From: Paenibacillus solani
GTDB lineage: Bacteria; Bacillota; Bacilli; Paenibacillales; Paenibacillaceae
Assembly (NCBI RefSeq): GCF_001277345.1
Contig: NZ_LIUT01000008.1
Coordinates: 623,658 to 687,657, forward strand
Length of the DNA: 64,000 nucleotides
Direction: 5' to 3'
Shown: piece by piece, positions 25,610-33,415 of the stretch
Numbering within the stretch: position 1 is the first letter of the stretch
How the letters are laid out: each line of letters starts with the position of its first letter
Notes under the pieces: generated by a model
What the model was told of the DNA's origin: nothing
Databases searched by the model: none
Seen by the model: the letters and a program-made list of their open reading frames with translations, nothing else
Translations under genes and position numbers: made by a program

Positions 25610-26041
25610 ATGTTGAACATCAAACAGATTCAAGAAATTATTCCGCATCGCCCCCCATTTTTGCTGGTTGATAAAATTGTGGAGATCGAGGATGGCAAAC
25701 GGGCGGTCGGCATCAAGAACGTTACGATCAACGAGCCGTTTTTTGTCGGGCATTTCCCTGAGTATGCCGTTATGCCTGGAGTTCTCATTGTAGAAGCTTT
25801 GGCACAAGTAGGCGCTGTTGCGATTCTCAATGTTGAGAGCAACCGGGGGAAGCTCGGCTTTTTGGCGGGCATTGATGGTTTTCGTTTCCGCGGCCAAGTC
25901 GTGCCTGGAGACACGCTGCGGCTGGAAGTCGAGATTATCCGCTTAAAAGGCATGATCGGCAAGGGGAAAGCAACCGCGACCGTGGACGGGCGTGTCGTTG
26001 CTGAGGGAGAGATAATGTTTGCTCTCTCGGATAAGGAGTAA
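25610..26041 (+). CDS. fabZ: 3-hydroxyacyl-[ACP] dehydratase FabZ
   Basis: FabZ removes water from 3-hydroxyacyl-ACP in type II fatty acid elongation. The 143-aa hot-dog protein has the catalytic His in GHFPEYAVMPGVLIVEALAQ, which also holds the conserved Glu, and begins with IQEIIPHRPPFLLVD. ATG 25610 follows AAGGAGG (25592-25598). In B. subtilis the equivalent gene, ywpB, also follows flhP. Confidence 0.96.
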   Translation: MLNIKQIQEIIPHRPPFLLVDKIVEIEDGKRAVGIKNVTINEPFFVGHFPEYAVMPGVLIVEALAQVGAVAILNVESNRGKLGFLAGIDGFRFRGQVVPGDTLRLEVEIIRLKGMIGKGKATATVDGRVVAEGEIMFALSDKE

Positions 26042-26086
26042 TTTTCAGACTATTCTTGTTTGGATGAGGAAGGGAGACTTTTTTTC

Positions 26087-27805
26087 ATGTCAGAGATGAG
26101 TCAGAGAACAATCGATACGGTACAGCGCTGGTTGAATGATCCTTATGTAGATGAAGAGACGAAGCAGGAGCTGCGCGCCCTTGAGCATGATGCACAAGAA
26201 CTGGAGGAGCGTTTTTATCGCGATCTGGAATTTGGAACGGGCGGACTGCGCGGTATCATTGGTGCAGGCAGCAACCGGATTAATAAATATACGGTAGGGC
26301 GTGCCACACAAGGCTTTGCAAGCTATATCTTGGATGCTCACGGTGCTGCAGAGGGCAGGCCTTCTGTTGTCATTGCTCACGATTCCCGTCATTTTTCGCC
26401 TGATTTTGCCTTAGAGGCTGCACTGGTTTTGGCTGGCAATGGAATTATCGCGAAGCTGTATCCTTCCCTGCGCTCTACGCCGCAGCTGTCCTTCAGCGTG
26501 CGTCACTTGGGAGCAACAGGCGGGATTGTCATTACGGCAAGCCACAATCCCCCGGAATACAATGGCTATAAGGTATACAACCGCGAAGGCGGACAATTGG
26601 TGCCAGATGAAGCAGAGAATGTGATTGCCCGGATTCAAGAAGTCGATTCCTTCTCCGCGGTCAAGAGGCTGTCACAGGCCGAAGCCGAAGCGCAAGGTAT
26701 GCTGGTTTGGCTTGGGAAAGAAGAGGATCAGGCATTTGTGGATACAGTGGCGAGTGTCAGTGTAAATAGAGAACTTATTGCATCCAAGCTGGGCGAGGAT
26801 TTCAAGATTGTATTTACGCCGCTCCATGGAACGGGGCAAGCCCCGGTGGAACATGTGCTTCGCACCATCGGCTTTAAGAATATCCATGTCGTGCCCCAGC
26901 AGGCACAACCGGATGGCAACTTCTCTACTGTAAAATCTCCCAATCCCGAGGAACGCGAAGCCTTCACGCTGGCGATGAAGCTCGGCGAGGAAGTTGGGGC
27001 TGATATTCTGATTGGAACGGATCCGGATGCAGACCGTATGGGGGCCGTTGTAAAGAACAGTCAAGGCGAATATGTCGTGCTTACAGGAAATCAGTCTGGT
27101 GCTATTATGATCCATTATCTGCTCGGTCAATTGAAGGAAGCGGGCAAACTACCTCATAACGGTGCTGTCATCAAGACGATCGTAACCAGTGAGATGGGAG
27201 CAGCCATTGCGGAGCATTACGGTGCTAAGGTAATGAATACATTGACCGGCTTTAAGTACATTGGTGAGAAAATGACCCAGTTCGAGGAGTCCGGCAGCCA
27301 TACGTATCTGTTTGGTTATGAGGAAAGCTACGGCTATTTGGCAGGCAATTACGCACGCGATAAGGATGCCGTATTGGCTTCCATGCTAATCTGTGAAGCG
27401 GCTGCTTACTATAAAGGACAGGGCAAGACTCTGTACGATGTGCTGCAGGAGCTGTATGAACAGTTCGGCTATTTCCTTGAGACACTGGAATCCCGGACAC
27501 TCAAAGGCAAAGACGGCATTGCCCAGATTCAAGCGAAAATGTCTGATTGGCGAAACGATCCGCCGAAGGAAGTTGGAGGCGTATTGGTTAAGCAGGTGCT
27601 TGATTATGCGCAAGGTCTGGACGGATTGCCAAAGGAAAATGTGTTAAAATATTTGCTTAAAGACGGATCCTGGTTCTGCCTGAGACCTTCCGGTACCGAG
27701 CCGAAGATCAAAGTGTACTTTGCCGTCCGCGGCGAGTCCCTCGCTGATGCGAAGGAAAGAATTCAATTGCTCACGGAACAAGTAATGTCACGGGTAGACG
27801 GATAA
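26087..27805 (+). CDS. pgcA: Alpha-phosphoglucomutase / phosphohexomutase, PgcA-like
   Basis: This phosphohexomutase interconverts glucose 6-phosphate and glucose 1-phosphate, or the mannose equivalents, supplying nucleotide sugars for wall glycans. The 572-aa protein has the phosphoserine loop TASHNPPEYNGYK, the metal loop DPDADRMG, the sugar-specificity loop GYEESYGY and the phosphate-binding RPSGTEPK. The GYEES loop and length fit the PgcA/PMM2-type phosphoglucomutases. The exact sugar cannot be settled from sequence. ATG 26087 (MSEMSQ) follows AGGAAGGGA. Downstream are the polysaccharide genes csaB, tagA and tagO. Confidence 0.9.
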   Translation: MSEMSQRTIDTVQRWLNDPYVDEETKQELRALEHDAQELEERFYRDLEFGTGGLRGIIGAGSNRINKYTVGRATQGFASYILDAHGAAEGRPSVVIAHDSRHFSPDFALEAALVLAGNGIIAKLYPSLRSTPQLSFSVRHLGATGGIVITASHNPPEYNGYKVYNREGGQLVPDEAENVIARIQEVDSFSAVKRLSQAEAEAQGMLVWLGKEEDQAFVDTVASVSVNRELIASKLGEDFKIVFTPLHGTGQAPVEHVLRTIGFKNIHVVPQQAQPDGNFSTVKSPNPEEREAFTLAMKLGEEVGADILIGTDPDADRMGAVVKNSQGEYVVLTGNQSGAIMIHYLLGQLKEAGKLPHNGAVIKTIVTSEMGAAIAEHYGAKVMNTLTGFKYIGEKMTQFEESGSHTYLFGYEESYGYLAGNYARDKDAVLASMLICEAAAYYKGQGKTLYDVLQELYEQFGYFLETLESRTLKGKDGIAQIQAKMSDWRNDPPKEVGGVLVKQVLDYAQGLDGLPKENVLKYLLKDGSWFCLRPSGTEPKIKVYFAVRGESLADAKERIQLLTEQVMSRVDG

Positions 27806-27835
27806 GCTAGTTACAATTAATGTTATGAGAACGAA

Positions 27836-27904
27836 GGGAATTTACGATGGTTGCTGCAAGGCTTTAGAGCTGTTGCCCTCCATCGTAAATTTCCATAGGT
27901 TCGA
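27836..27904 (+). repeat. Long hairpin in the leader of the DUF5693 gene
   Basis: GGGAATTTACGATGG (27836-27850) pairs with CCATCGTAAATTTCC (27890-27904), 15 bp with one G-T wobble, around a 39-nt loop that has its own GCAA/TTGC stem. AGGAGG of the downstream gene begins about four bases later. There is no T run, so it is probably a leader structure rather than a terminator. Confidence 0.7.
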
Positions 27905-27919
27905 TGAGGAGGTACTTTC

Positions 27920-29938
27920 GTGGTTCAGAAATGGAAACGCTGGAACACGGCAGCCCGCAAGTGGCTGTGGATTCTGGTTGTTCTTGGCGTTGCAGCGGCC
28001 CTGCCGGTAGGTTATGACCGACTGCAAACAGAGTCAACATCAAAAAAGATAGAGTTGGTGTTTGATTATCGGGATTTGTTGGATGTCGCGGTGTATCAGT
28101 CCAGGCCGCAGGATTTTGTATCCGAGCAGCTGGACCGCCTGAAAGACGCTGGCGTGATCAGTATGGCGCTTTATGAAAGCACGCTGGACGAGCTGGTGAG
28201 ATCGCGGCGAATTTCGGTATATGACGGGCAGCAGGTTGCTGATCTGACTGGCACGATGATCTCTCCGAACGAGAACTTTACGTATGTTGCATTCCTTAAT
28301 GAGGAAAGTGCGACTTTAATTAAACCCATCATAAAAGAAACTTTTACAAGATTGGGTATCCCGGTAAGATCATGGCAGTTTGAGCATGCGGTAGATGGAT
28401 TGGTTCTGGAGACCCCGCGTTCCAATGCGGTGATTAAACCGTTGTCTCCTGATCCAATTACGATTAGCATGTTGCGGGATAAAGGCTTCAACATTGTGCC
28501 GCGTCTATCCGATAGTCTCCCTTATGACGAAGCTTATATGGAGAACTTGATGACATACTTCGCGGATAACGGCGTACAACGCATTTTGTTTGAAGGAGAT
28601 TCAGCCAAAGGCTTCAACGATAATGCGGATATGAAGAGCCTCGATGCATTTGCAGAGCTATTAAACGAGCATAAAATCGGCCTTGTGGCGATTGAGAATA
28701 TCAAGCGTCCGCAAAAAGGCTTTACGAAACTGGCTTATTTGACGGATTACAACGTAACCCGTATTTATTCCTTGAGCGAGCGGGATGCTAATCTGGATCC
28801 TGAGGTAATTGGAGACCGCTTTGCTCTTGCATCCAAAGACCGTAACATACGGATGTTCTATTTGAACGCAGAGCCGAGCCGGGATATGACCAAAGCCAGC
28901 GTCACGCATCCGCTGGATAATCTGATTGATAGCTTGACCGGATCGGGCCAGGCTATCCAGCAGATGGAGGACAACGGTTTTACCATGGGACAAGCAGAGC
29001 CGTTTAAGGTAACCGATTCGTCTATGCAGCGTTACTTCAAGCTGGGGGCTCTCGTGGGAGCTATTGCGTTGATTGCCCTTATGGTTTCTTACTTTATTCC
29101 ATTCCTGACAATTGCTGCGTTCCTTATCGGACTCTTGGGCAGCGCCGGATTGTACGTTCTGAATGCGACACTGCTTGAGCAGGCTATTGCTTTGTTTGCC
29201 GCCATCAGTGCTCCGACGGTTGCGGTCATCTTGGCTATCCGCAAGGTTAATGAGACGCAGCGGAGCATTCCGGATATGAGTGCCGGAAGAAGAGTGACTC
29301 ATTCGATCGTATTGCTGATAAAGACATCGATCCTGTCGCTTGCCGCTGTTCCGATCGTGGTTGCGCTCTTGAACAATGTGACGTATATGCTCGTCCTGGA
29401 GCAGTTCCGTGGTGTAAACTTGCTGGCAGCAGCTCCGATTGGGCTTATAGCCATTTACGTGGTATTGTATCGCGGTGGATCAACGTTTAGTTCTATTCAG
29501 AAATTGCTTAAATCACCGATTACGTTGACATGGGTTATCGCAGCCGGCATTGTGGGTATCGTTGGTTGGTACTATCTCACCCGTACAGGTAATGCAGGCT
29601 CTGTTTCCTCGATCGAGATGGCGTTCCGTTCGTTCCTGGAGAATACATTTGGCGTACGTCCGCGTAACAAGGAGTTCTTGCTGGCTCATCCCATAATGGT
29701 GCTTGGCGTCTTCCTGTCATTTAAGTACCGGGACGCCGTGTATTTGCTCATTATCGGTGTGATGGGGCAGCTGTCGATGGTCGGCACATTCACGCATATC
29801 CATACGCCGATCTATATTTCGGCGATCCGGGTAGTACTGGGTCTTGGACTTGGACTGATCATCGGTTTGATTGCGATCGTAGTATGGCAAGTAGCAGAAA
29901 GGATCTGGAAACGATGGTCTCCACTTCTAAGACAATAG
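27920..29938 (+). CDS. DUF5693 family polytopic membrane protein
   Basis: This 672-aa protein has an N-terminal membrane helix (about residues 15-33), a large domain probably outside the membrane (about 35-365), and a C-terminal half with about nine hydrophobic helices. It matches DUF5693, whose biochemistry I do not know. It overlaps csaB by 25 bp and precedes csaB-tagA-tagO, so a role in making, exporting or anchoring the pyruvylated wall polysaccharide is a reasonable inference. The helix-rich C-terminal half could serve in polymer transfer or flipping. The start is GTG 27920 after AGGAGG (27908-27913). Confidence 0.8.
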   Translation: MVQKWKRWNTAARKWLWILVVLGVAAALPVGYDRLQTESTSKKIELVFDYRDLLDVAVYQSRPQDFVSEQLDRLKDAGVISMALYESTLDELVRSRRISVYDGQQVADLTGTMISPNENFTYVAFLNEESATLIKPIIKETFTRLGIPVRSWQFEHAVDGLVLETPRSNAVIKPLSPDPITISMLRDKGFNIVPRLSDSLPYDEAYMENLMTYFADNGVQRILFEGDSAKGFNDNADMKSLDAFAELLNEHKIGLVAIENIKRPQKGFTKLAYLTDYNVTRIYSLSERDANLDPEVIGDRFALASKDRNIRMFYLNAEPSRDMTKASVTHPLDNLIDSLTGSGQAIQQMEDNGFTMGQAEPFKVTDSSMQRYFKLGALVGAIALIALMVSYFIPFLTIAAFLIGLLGSAGLYVLNATLLEQAIALFAAISAPTVAVILAIRKVNETQRSIPDMSAGRRVTHSIVLLIKTSILSLAAVPIVVALLNNVTYMLVLEQFRGVNLLAAAPIGLIAIYVVLYRGGSTFSSIQKLLKSPITLTWVIAAGIVGIVGWYYLTRTGNAGSVSSIEMAFRSFLENTFGVRPRNKEFLLAHPIMVLGVFLSFKYRDAVYLLIIGVMGQLSMVGTFTHIHTPIYISAIRVVLGLGLGLIIGLIAIVVWQVAERIWKRWSPLLRQ

Positions 29939-31194
29939 TCATTTCCGGATATTACGGTTTCAAGAACAGCGGGGACGAAGCGGTACTGAAGTCCATCCTG
30001 ACCGCGCTGGAACAGGAAGGGAAGGAAGCCGGGGTTGTAATCAACCCCGTTGTACTTTCCATTGACCCCGAGTGGACTTCGGCTGCCTACGGAGTCAAGT
30101 CCGTACATCGGATGAAGCTGGGAGAGGTCCGAGCAGCTATCAAAGCAAGCGATGGCTTGATCAGCGGTGGTGGAAGTCTGCTCCAGGATGCGACCAGCCC
30201 GAAGACGATACCGTATTATCTGGGCGTTCTCAAAATTGCGCAGTGGCTCGGAAAACCGACATTTATATACGCACAGGGCGTTGGACCGGTGAATCGTAAA
30301 TTGTTTCATCCGATGATTCGTTCGATCTTCCGTAAATGCTCTTACATTTCCGTGCGTGACATACAGTCGGGTGAACTGCTTCAATCCATGGGAATATCGA
30401 AAGAAGCCATTCATGTCGTACCGGATCCGGTAATGGGCTTGCCACTGGCAGAAGCTGAGGCTGCTCATAGCCCGGTTTCAGCAATGGAAGAGGTCAATCC
30501 TGCTCAGATTGATAATAACCCAGCTTCGGAACTGAAAGAGACAGATGTTGCATCTGTTTCTTCTATAGAAGAGGATCGATCATTCGAAGAGCCTCCATTG
30601 CAGTCTACAAGACCAAACCATACGATAGCAGGTGTTGACTCTCTGCCAGTCATCGGTATTTCGGTTCGATATTGGAATCCTGATCGCAAAGAGCTGAAAG
30701 CTGCCGCGGAAGGTTTGAGGGCTTTAGCTGAACAACGAGCGGTTCACCTTCGGTTTCTCCCTTTTCATCAGCCGGATGATCTTGAAGCTTCACAGTTTAT
30801 TGCCAATGTCCTTGGAGATATTTCCCGAAATGGTTCCAAGATCAGCTTTTATCTGGATGAAAAGCAGCCCCAAGACATGCTGCGTGAAGTTAGCCGCTGT
30901 GATTTGATATTAGGCATGCGTCTACACAGCCTGATCTACGCAGCGAATCAATGTGTACCGCTGCTCGGCATTTCCTATGATCCGAAGATTGATCACTTTT
31001 TGAAGCGGCTGGAGAGTAGGCCTGTCGGGACCAGTGAGCTGCTGGATGCAGAGGTTTTGAAGCATCAGCTGCTGCATCTGTTGGATGAGGCAGAGGCATG
31101 GAAGGCAGAGCACGGCGAGCAGATTGCCGTCTTGAAACACGAGGCGGCCTTGCCTGCACGCCACATTGCTCAATATTTACGCCATAGAGGATGA
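29914..31194 (+). CDS. csaB: Polysaccharide pyruvyl transferase CsaB
   Basis: CsaB transfers pyruvate from PEP to ManNAc of the secondary cell-wall polymer, creating the 4,6-ketal that SLH domains recognise. The 426-aa protein has the pyruvyltransferase N terminus ISGYYGFKNSGDEAVL, SGGGSLLQD, and a C-terminal LILGMRLHSLIYAA. Between the halves is an acidic, Ser-rich insert of about 55 residues (about 30470-30642) without recognisable motifs; it looks like a flexible linker. The start is probably ATG 29914, within the end of the DUF5693 gene. The stop overlaps the tagA region by an ATGA. Two SLH proteins nearby are the expected clients. Confidence 0.94.
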   Translation: MVSTSKTIVISGYYGFKNSGDEAVLKSILTALEQEGKEAGVVINPVVLSIDPEWTSAAYGVKSVHRMKLGEVRAAIKASDGLISGGGSLLQDATSPKTIPYYLGVLKIAQWLGKPTFIYAQGVGPVNRKLFHPMIRSIFRKCSYISVRDIQSGELLQSMGISKEAIHVVPDPVMGLPLAEAEAAHSPVSAMEEVNPAQIDNNPASELKETDVASVSSIEEDRSFEEPPLQSTRPNHTIAGVDSLPVIGISVRYWNPDRKELKAAAEGLRALAEQRAVHLRFLPFHQPDDLEASQFIANVLGDISRNGSKISFYLDEKQPQDMLREVSRCDLILGMRLHSLIYAANQCVPLLGISYDPKIDHFLKRLESRPVGTSELLDAEVLKHQLLHLLDEAEAWKAEHGEQIAVLKHEAALPARHIAQYLRHRG

Positions 31195-31199
31195 TAAAC

Positions 31200-31961
31200 A
31201 TGAAACAGACCTATCCATTTCCTACCGTATCGGTGTTCGACATTCCTTTTTCCAAGCTGTCTATGAAGGATACGGTGAAATACCTGACCGAGGTTGTGCA
31301 ATCTCGGCAGCAGCCCCATCAGCTGATTACGGCGAATCCGATCATGGTTATGACCGCCGTAAACAATCCAGCATATAAGCAGATGATGCAGGGTGCCGAA
31401 ATCATCGTTCCGGATGGAACAGGCATTGTCTGGGCAGCTGGTGTAGGCGGAGACCCGCTTGAAGGGCGCGTCACCGGCTTCGAGCTCTTACATGAATTGT
31501 TGAAGGCCGGGGAAACCTATCGATGGAAGTTCTTTCTGCTGGGAACGACAGCTGAAGTGATTCAGGAAGCTGCCGAGAGGTTACAAATGCAGTATCCGGC
31601 TGCTATTATATGCGGCTATCGGGACGGTTTTTTTGGACCTGAAGAGGATGCCGAAGTGATCGAACAGATTCGGGCAGCTTCACCGGATATTCTATTCGTG
31701 GCCCGCGGTGCGGACAACCAGGAACCATGGATTGCGGAGCATAAAGAAGCGCTCCAAGTTCCTGTTGTGATGGGTGTCGGAGGATCATTCGATATCATTT
31801 CCGGTAAATTGAAGCGGGCACCGAAGGTATTCCAAAAGCTGCGTCTCGAATGGTTTTATCGCCTTCTGAAAGAGCCTACCCGTTACAAAAGAATGCTGGC
31901 GCTGCCGAAGTTTGTCGTGAAAGTGCTGCGCGAGAAAGAAAACGTAACGAAATCGAGCTAA
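31200..31961 (+). CDS. tagA: N-acetylmannosaminyltransferase TagA (WecG/TagA/CpsF)
   Basis: TagA adds ManNAc from UDP-ManNAc to GlcNAc-PP-undecaprenol, the second step of wall teichoic acid or SCWP linkage synthesis. The 253-aa protein has the family motifs TANPIMVMTAV, PDGTGIVWAA with the catalytic Asp, GTTAEVIQEAAE, and the C-terminal RLEWFYRLLKEPTRYKRM. GAGG (31187-31190) favours ATG 31200; ATG 31191 overlaps the csaB stop. The donor comes from MnaA (6562) and the acceptor from TagO. Confidence 0.93.
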   Translation: MKQTYPFPTVSVFDIPFSKLSMKDTVKYLTEVVQSRQQPHQLITANPIMVMTAVNNPAYKQMMQGAEIIVPDGTGIVWAAGVGGDPLEGRVTGFELLHELLKAGETYRWKFFLLGTTAEVIQEAAERLQMQYPAAIICGYRDGFFGPEEDAEVIEQIRAASPDILFVARGADNQEPWIAEHKEALQVPVVMGVGGSFDIISGKLKRAPKVFQKLRLEWFYRLLKEPTRYKRMLALPKFVVKVLREKENVTKSS

Positions 31962-32075
31962 ATGGCTCATTTCCATGGGTAAAGTCCGGGATTTCACCGG
32001 AAATTGGCATTGGTTTTCGGACCCGAACGGAGTATAATTCAACCGGTAGACTTTTATTGGGGGTCGAATAATTAC

Positions 32076-33200
32076 ATGTTAATGATATACATCATCGGGT
32101 TTATCATTTCACTGGCGCTGGCGCTGCTCTTAACGCCGCTGGTGAAGAAGTTTGCGGTTAAGATTGGCGCCGTTGACGTACCGAATGCCCGCAAGGTTCA
32201 TACGCGGATCATGCCCCGGCTCGGAGGACTTGGCATTTATCTGGCTTTTATTATTGGACTGATTGCTGTACTTCCATTTTTGCCGGATAGCTTGTCACCT
32301 CGCGATGCCAACTTTATGAAGGCATTTCTGATCGGTGGTTCCATGATTGTATTGATTGGAGCTTTGGATGATCGATTTGAACTCTCGGCTAAAGTGAAGT
32401 TTTTGGCACAGATTGCAGCGGCATGCGTCGTTGTGTTCGGATTTAATATTACTGTTGACTTCGTAAATATTCCGTTTCAGGACCGCTACTCCATGCTGGA
32501 GAGCTGGGTATCCATCCCGCTGACAATTTTCTGGATTGTTGGCGTAACCAACGCGATTAATCTGATCGACGGGCTGGACGGACTTGCTGCTGGCGTTTCC
32601 GGCATCGCAATCGGTACGATTCTGGTGATGGCCATCTTGATGGGCAATACCACCGTAGCACTGTTATGTCTGCTGCTTCTCGGAAGTATTATCGGATTCT
32701 TGTTCTTCAACTTCCATCCTGCCAAGATTTTCATGGGGGATACGGGATCATTATTCCTTGGATTTTGTTTGGCCATGCTGTCCTTGCTCGGTTTTAAGCA
32801 AATTGCGATCGTTTCCTTCATTACACCGCTTATCATTATCGGTGTTCCGTTATCAGATACGTTCTTCGCAATCATCCGGCGCAAGATCCAGAAGAAGCCG
32901 ATTTTTGCTCCGGACAAGGGCCATCTTCATCACTGTCTGCGTGAGCTCGGTTTCAGTCATCGACAGACTGTGCTGATCATTTACGTTATCGCTGCATTTT
33001 TCGGTGTACTGGCTGTCATTCAATCTTCGGCTGCTATGTATGAAGCGAACTGGGTAACCTTTGTTGTCATCTGCGTGATGATGTGCTTTATGCAGATCGG
33101 GGCAGAGATCATTGGACTGGTCGGCAAGACCAAGCGCCCGATACTCGGACTGATCAATCGAATGCGAATGAAGACCAATACTCAAAGCCGTACGAAATAG
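32076..33200 (+). CDS. tagO: Undecaprenyl-phosphate GlcNAc-1-phosphate transferase TagO
   Basis: TagO starts wall polymer synthesis by transferring GlcNAc-1-P to undecaprenyl phosphate. The 374-aa MraY/WecA-family protein has about eleven membrane helices, with LIDGLDGLAAG, the catalytic MGDTGSLFLGF and the sugar-recognition loop KGHLHH. ATG 32076 follows TTGGGGGTC (32058-32066). In B. subtilis tagO lies beside degSU; here the surface-protein genes lie between them. A clear terminator follows. Confidence 0.95.
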   Translation: MLMIYIIGFIISLALALLLTPLVKKFAVKIGAVDVPNARKVHTRIMPRLGGLGIYLAFIIGLIAVLPFLPDSLSPRDANFMKAFLIGGSMIVLIGALDDRFELSAKVKFLAQIAAACVVVFGFNITVDFVNIPFQDRYSMLESWVSIPLTIFWIVGVTNAINLIDGLDGLAAGVSGIAIGTILVMAILMGNTTVALLCLLLLGSIIGFLFFNFHPAKIFMGDTGSLFLGFCLAMLSLLGFKQIAIVSFITPLIIIGVPLSDTFFAIIRRKIQKKPIFAPDKGHLHHCLRELGFSHRQTVLIIYVIAAFFGVLAVIQSSAAMYEANWVTFVVICVMMCFMQIGAEIIGLVGKTKRPILGLINRMRMKTNTQSRTK

Positions 33201-33235
33201 AACTTATTCTTTCATAATGCGTCACAATAAGACAA

Positions 33236-33269
33236 GCCTTACCCGCTAAAAAAGGGTGAGGCTTTTTTG
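33236..33269 (+). terminator. Terminator of the csaB-tagA-tagO block
   Basis: GCCTTACCC (33236-33244) pairs with GGGTGAGGC (33254-33262), with one G-T pair and a nine-base loop, followed by six T. Confidence 0.92.
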
Positions 33270-33415
33270 TATGATTTGCTAAATAATAGCACCTTGGTTA
33301 CCGATATATGAACTATGCGCTCGTAACAAATCGTGAGTGAAAGCGAGGGGACTCAGTGAACGACGTAACAACCAAAACGGACTCCAATGTCCGTACGATC
33401 AAGGAGGCTAAACCG

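Noticed and set aside
33356..33415. Simple single GTG start for the SLH gene
   Set aside because: AAGGAGG with TTG 33416 lies directly before the signal peptide and is better placed; the GTG is kept only as the upstream member of a possible tandem start.
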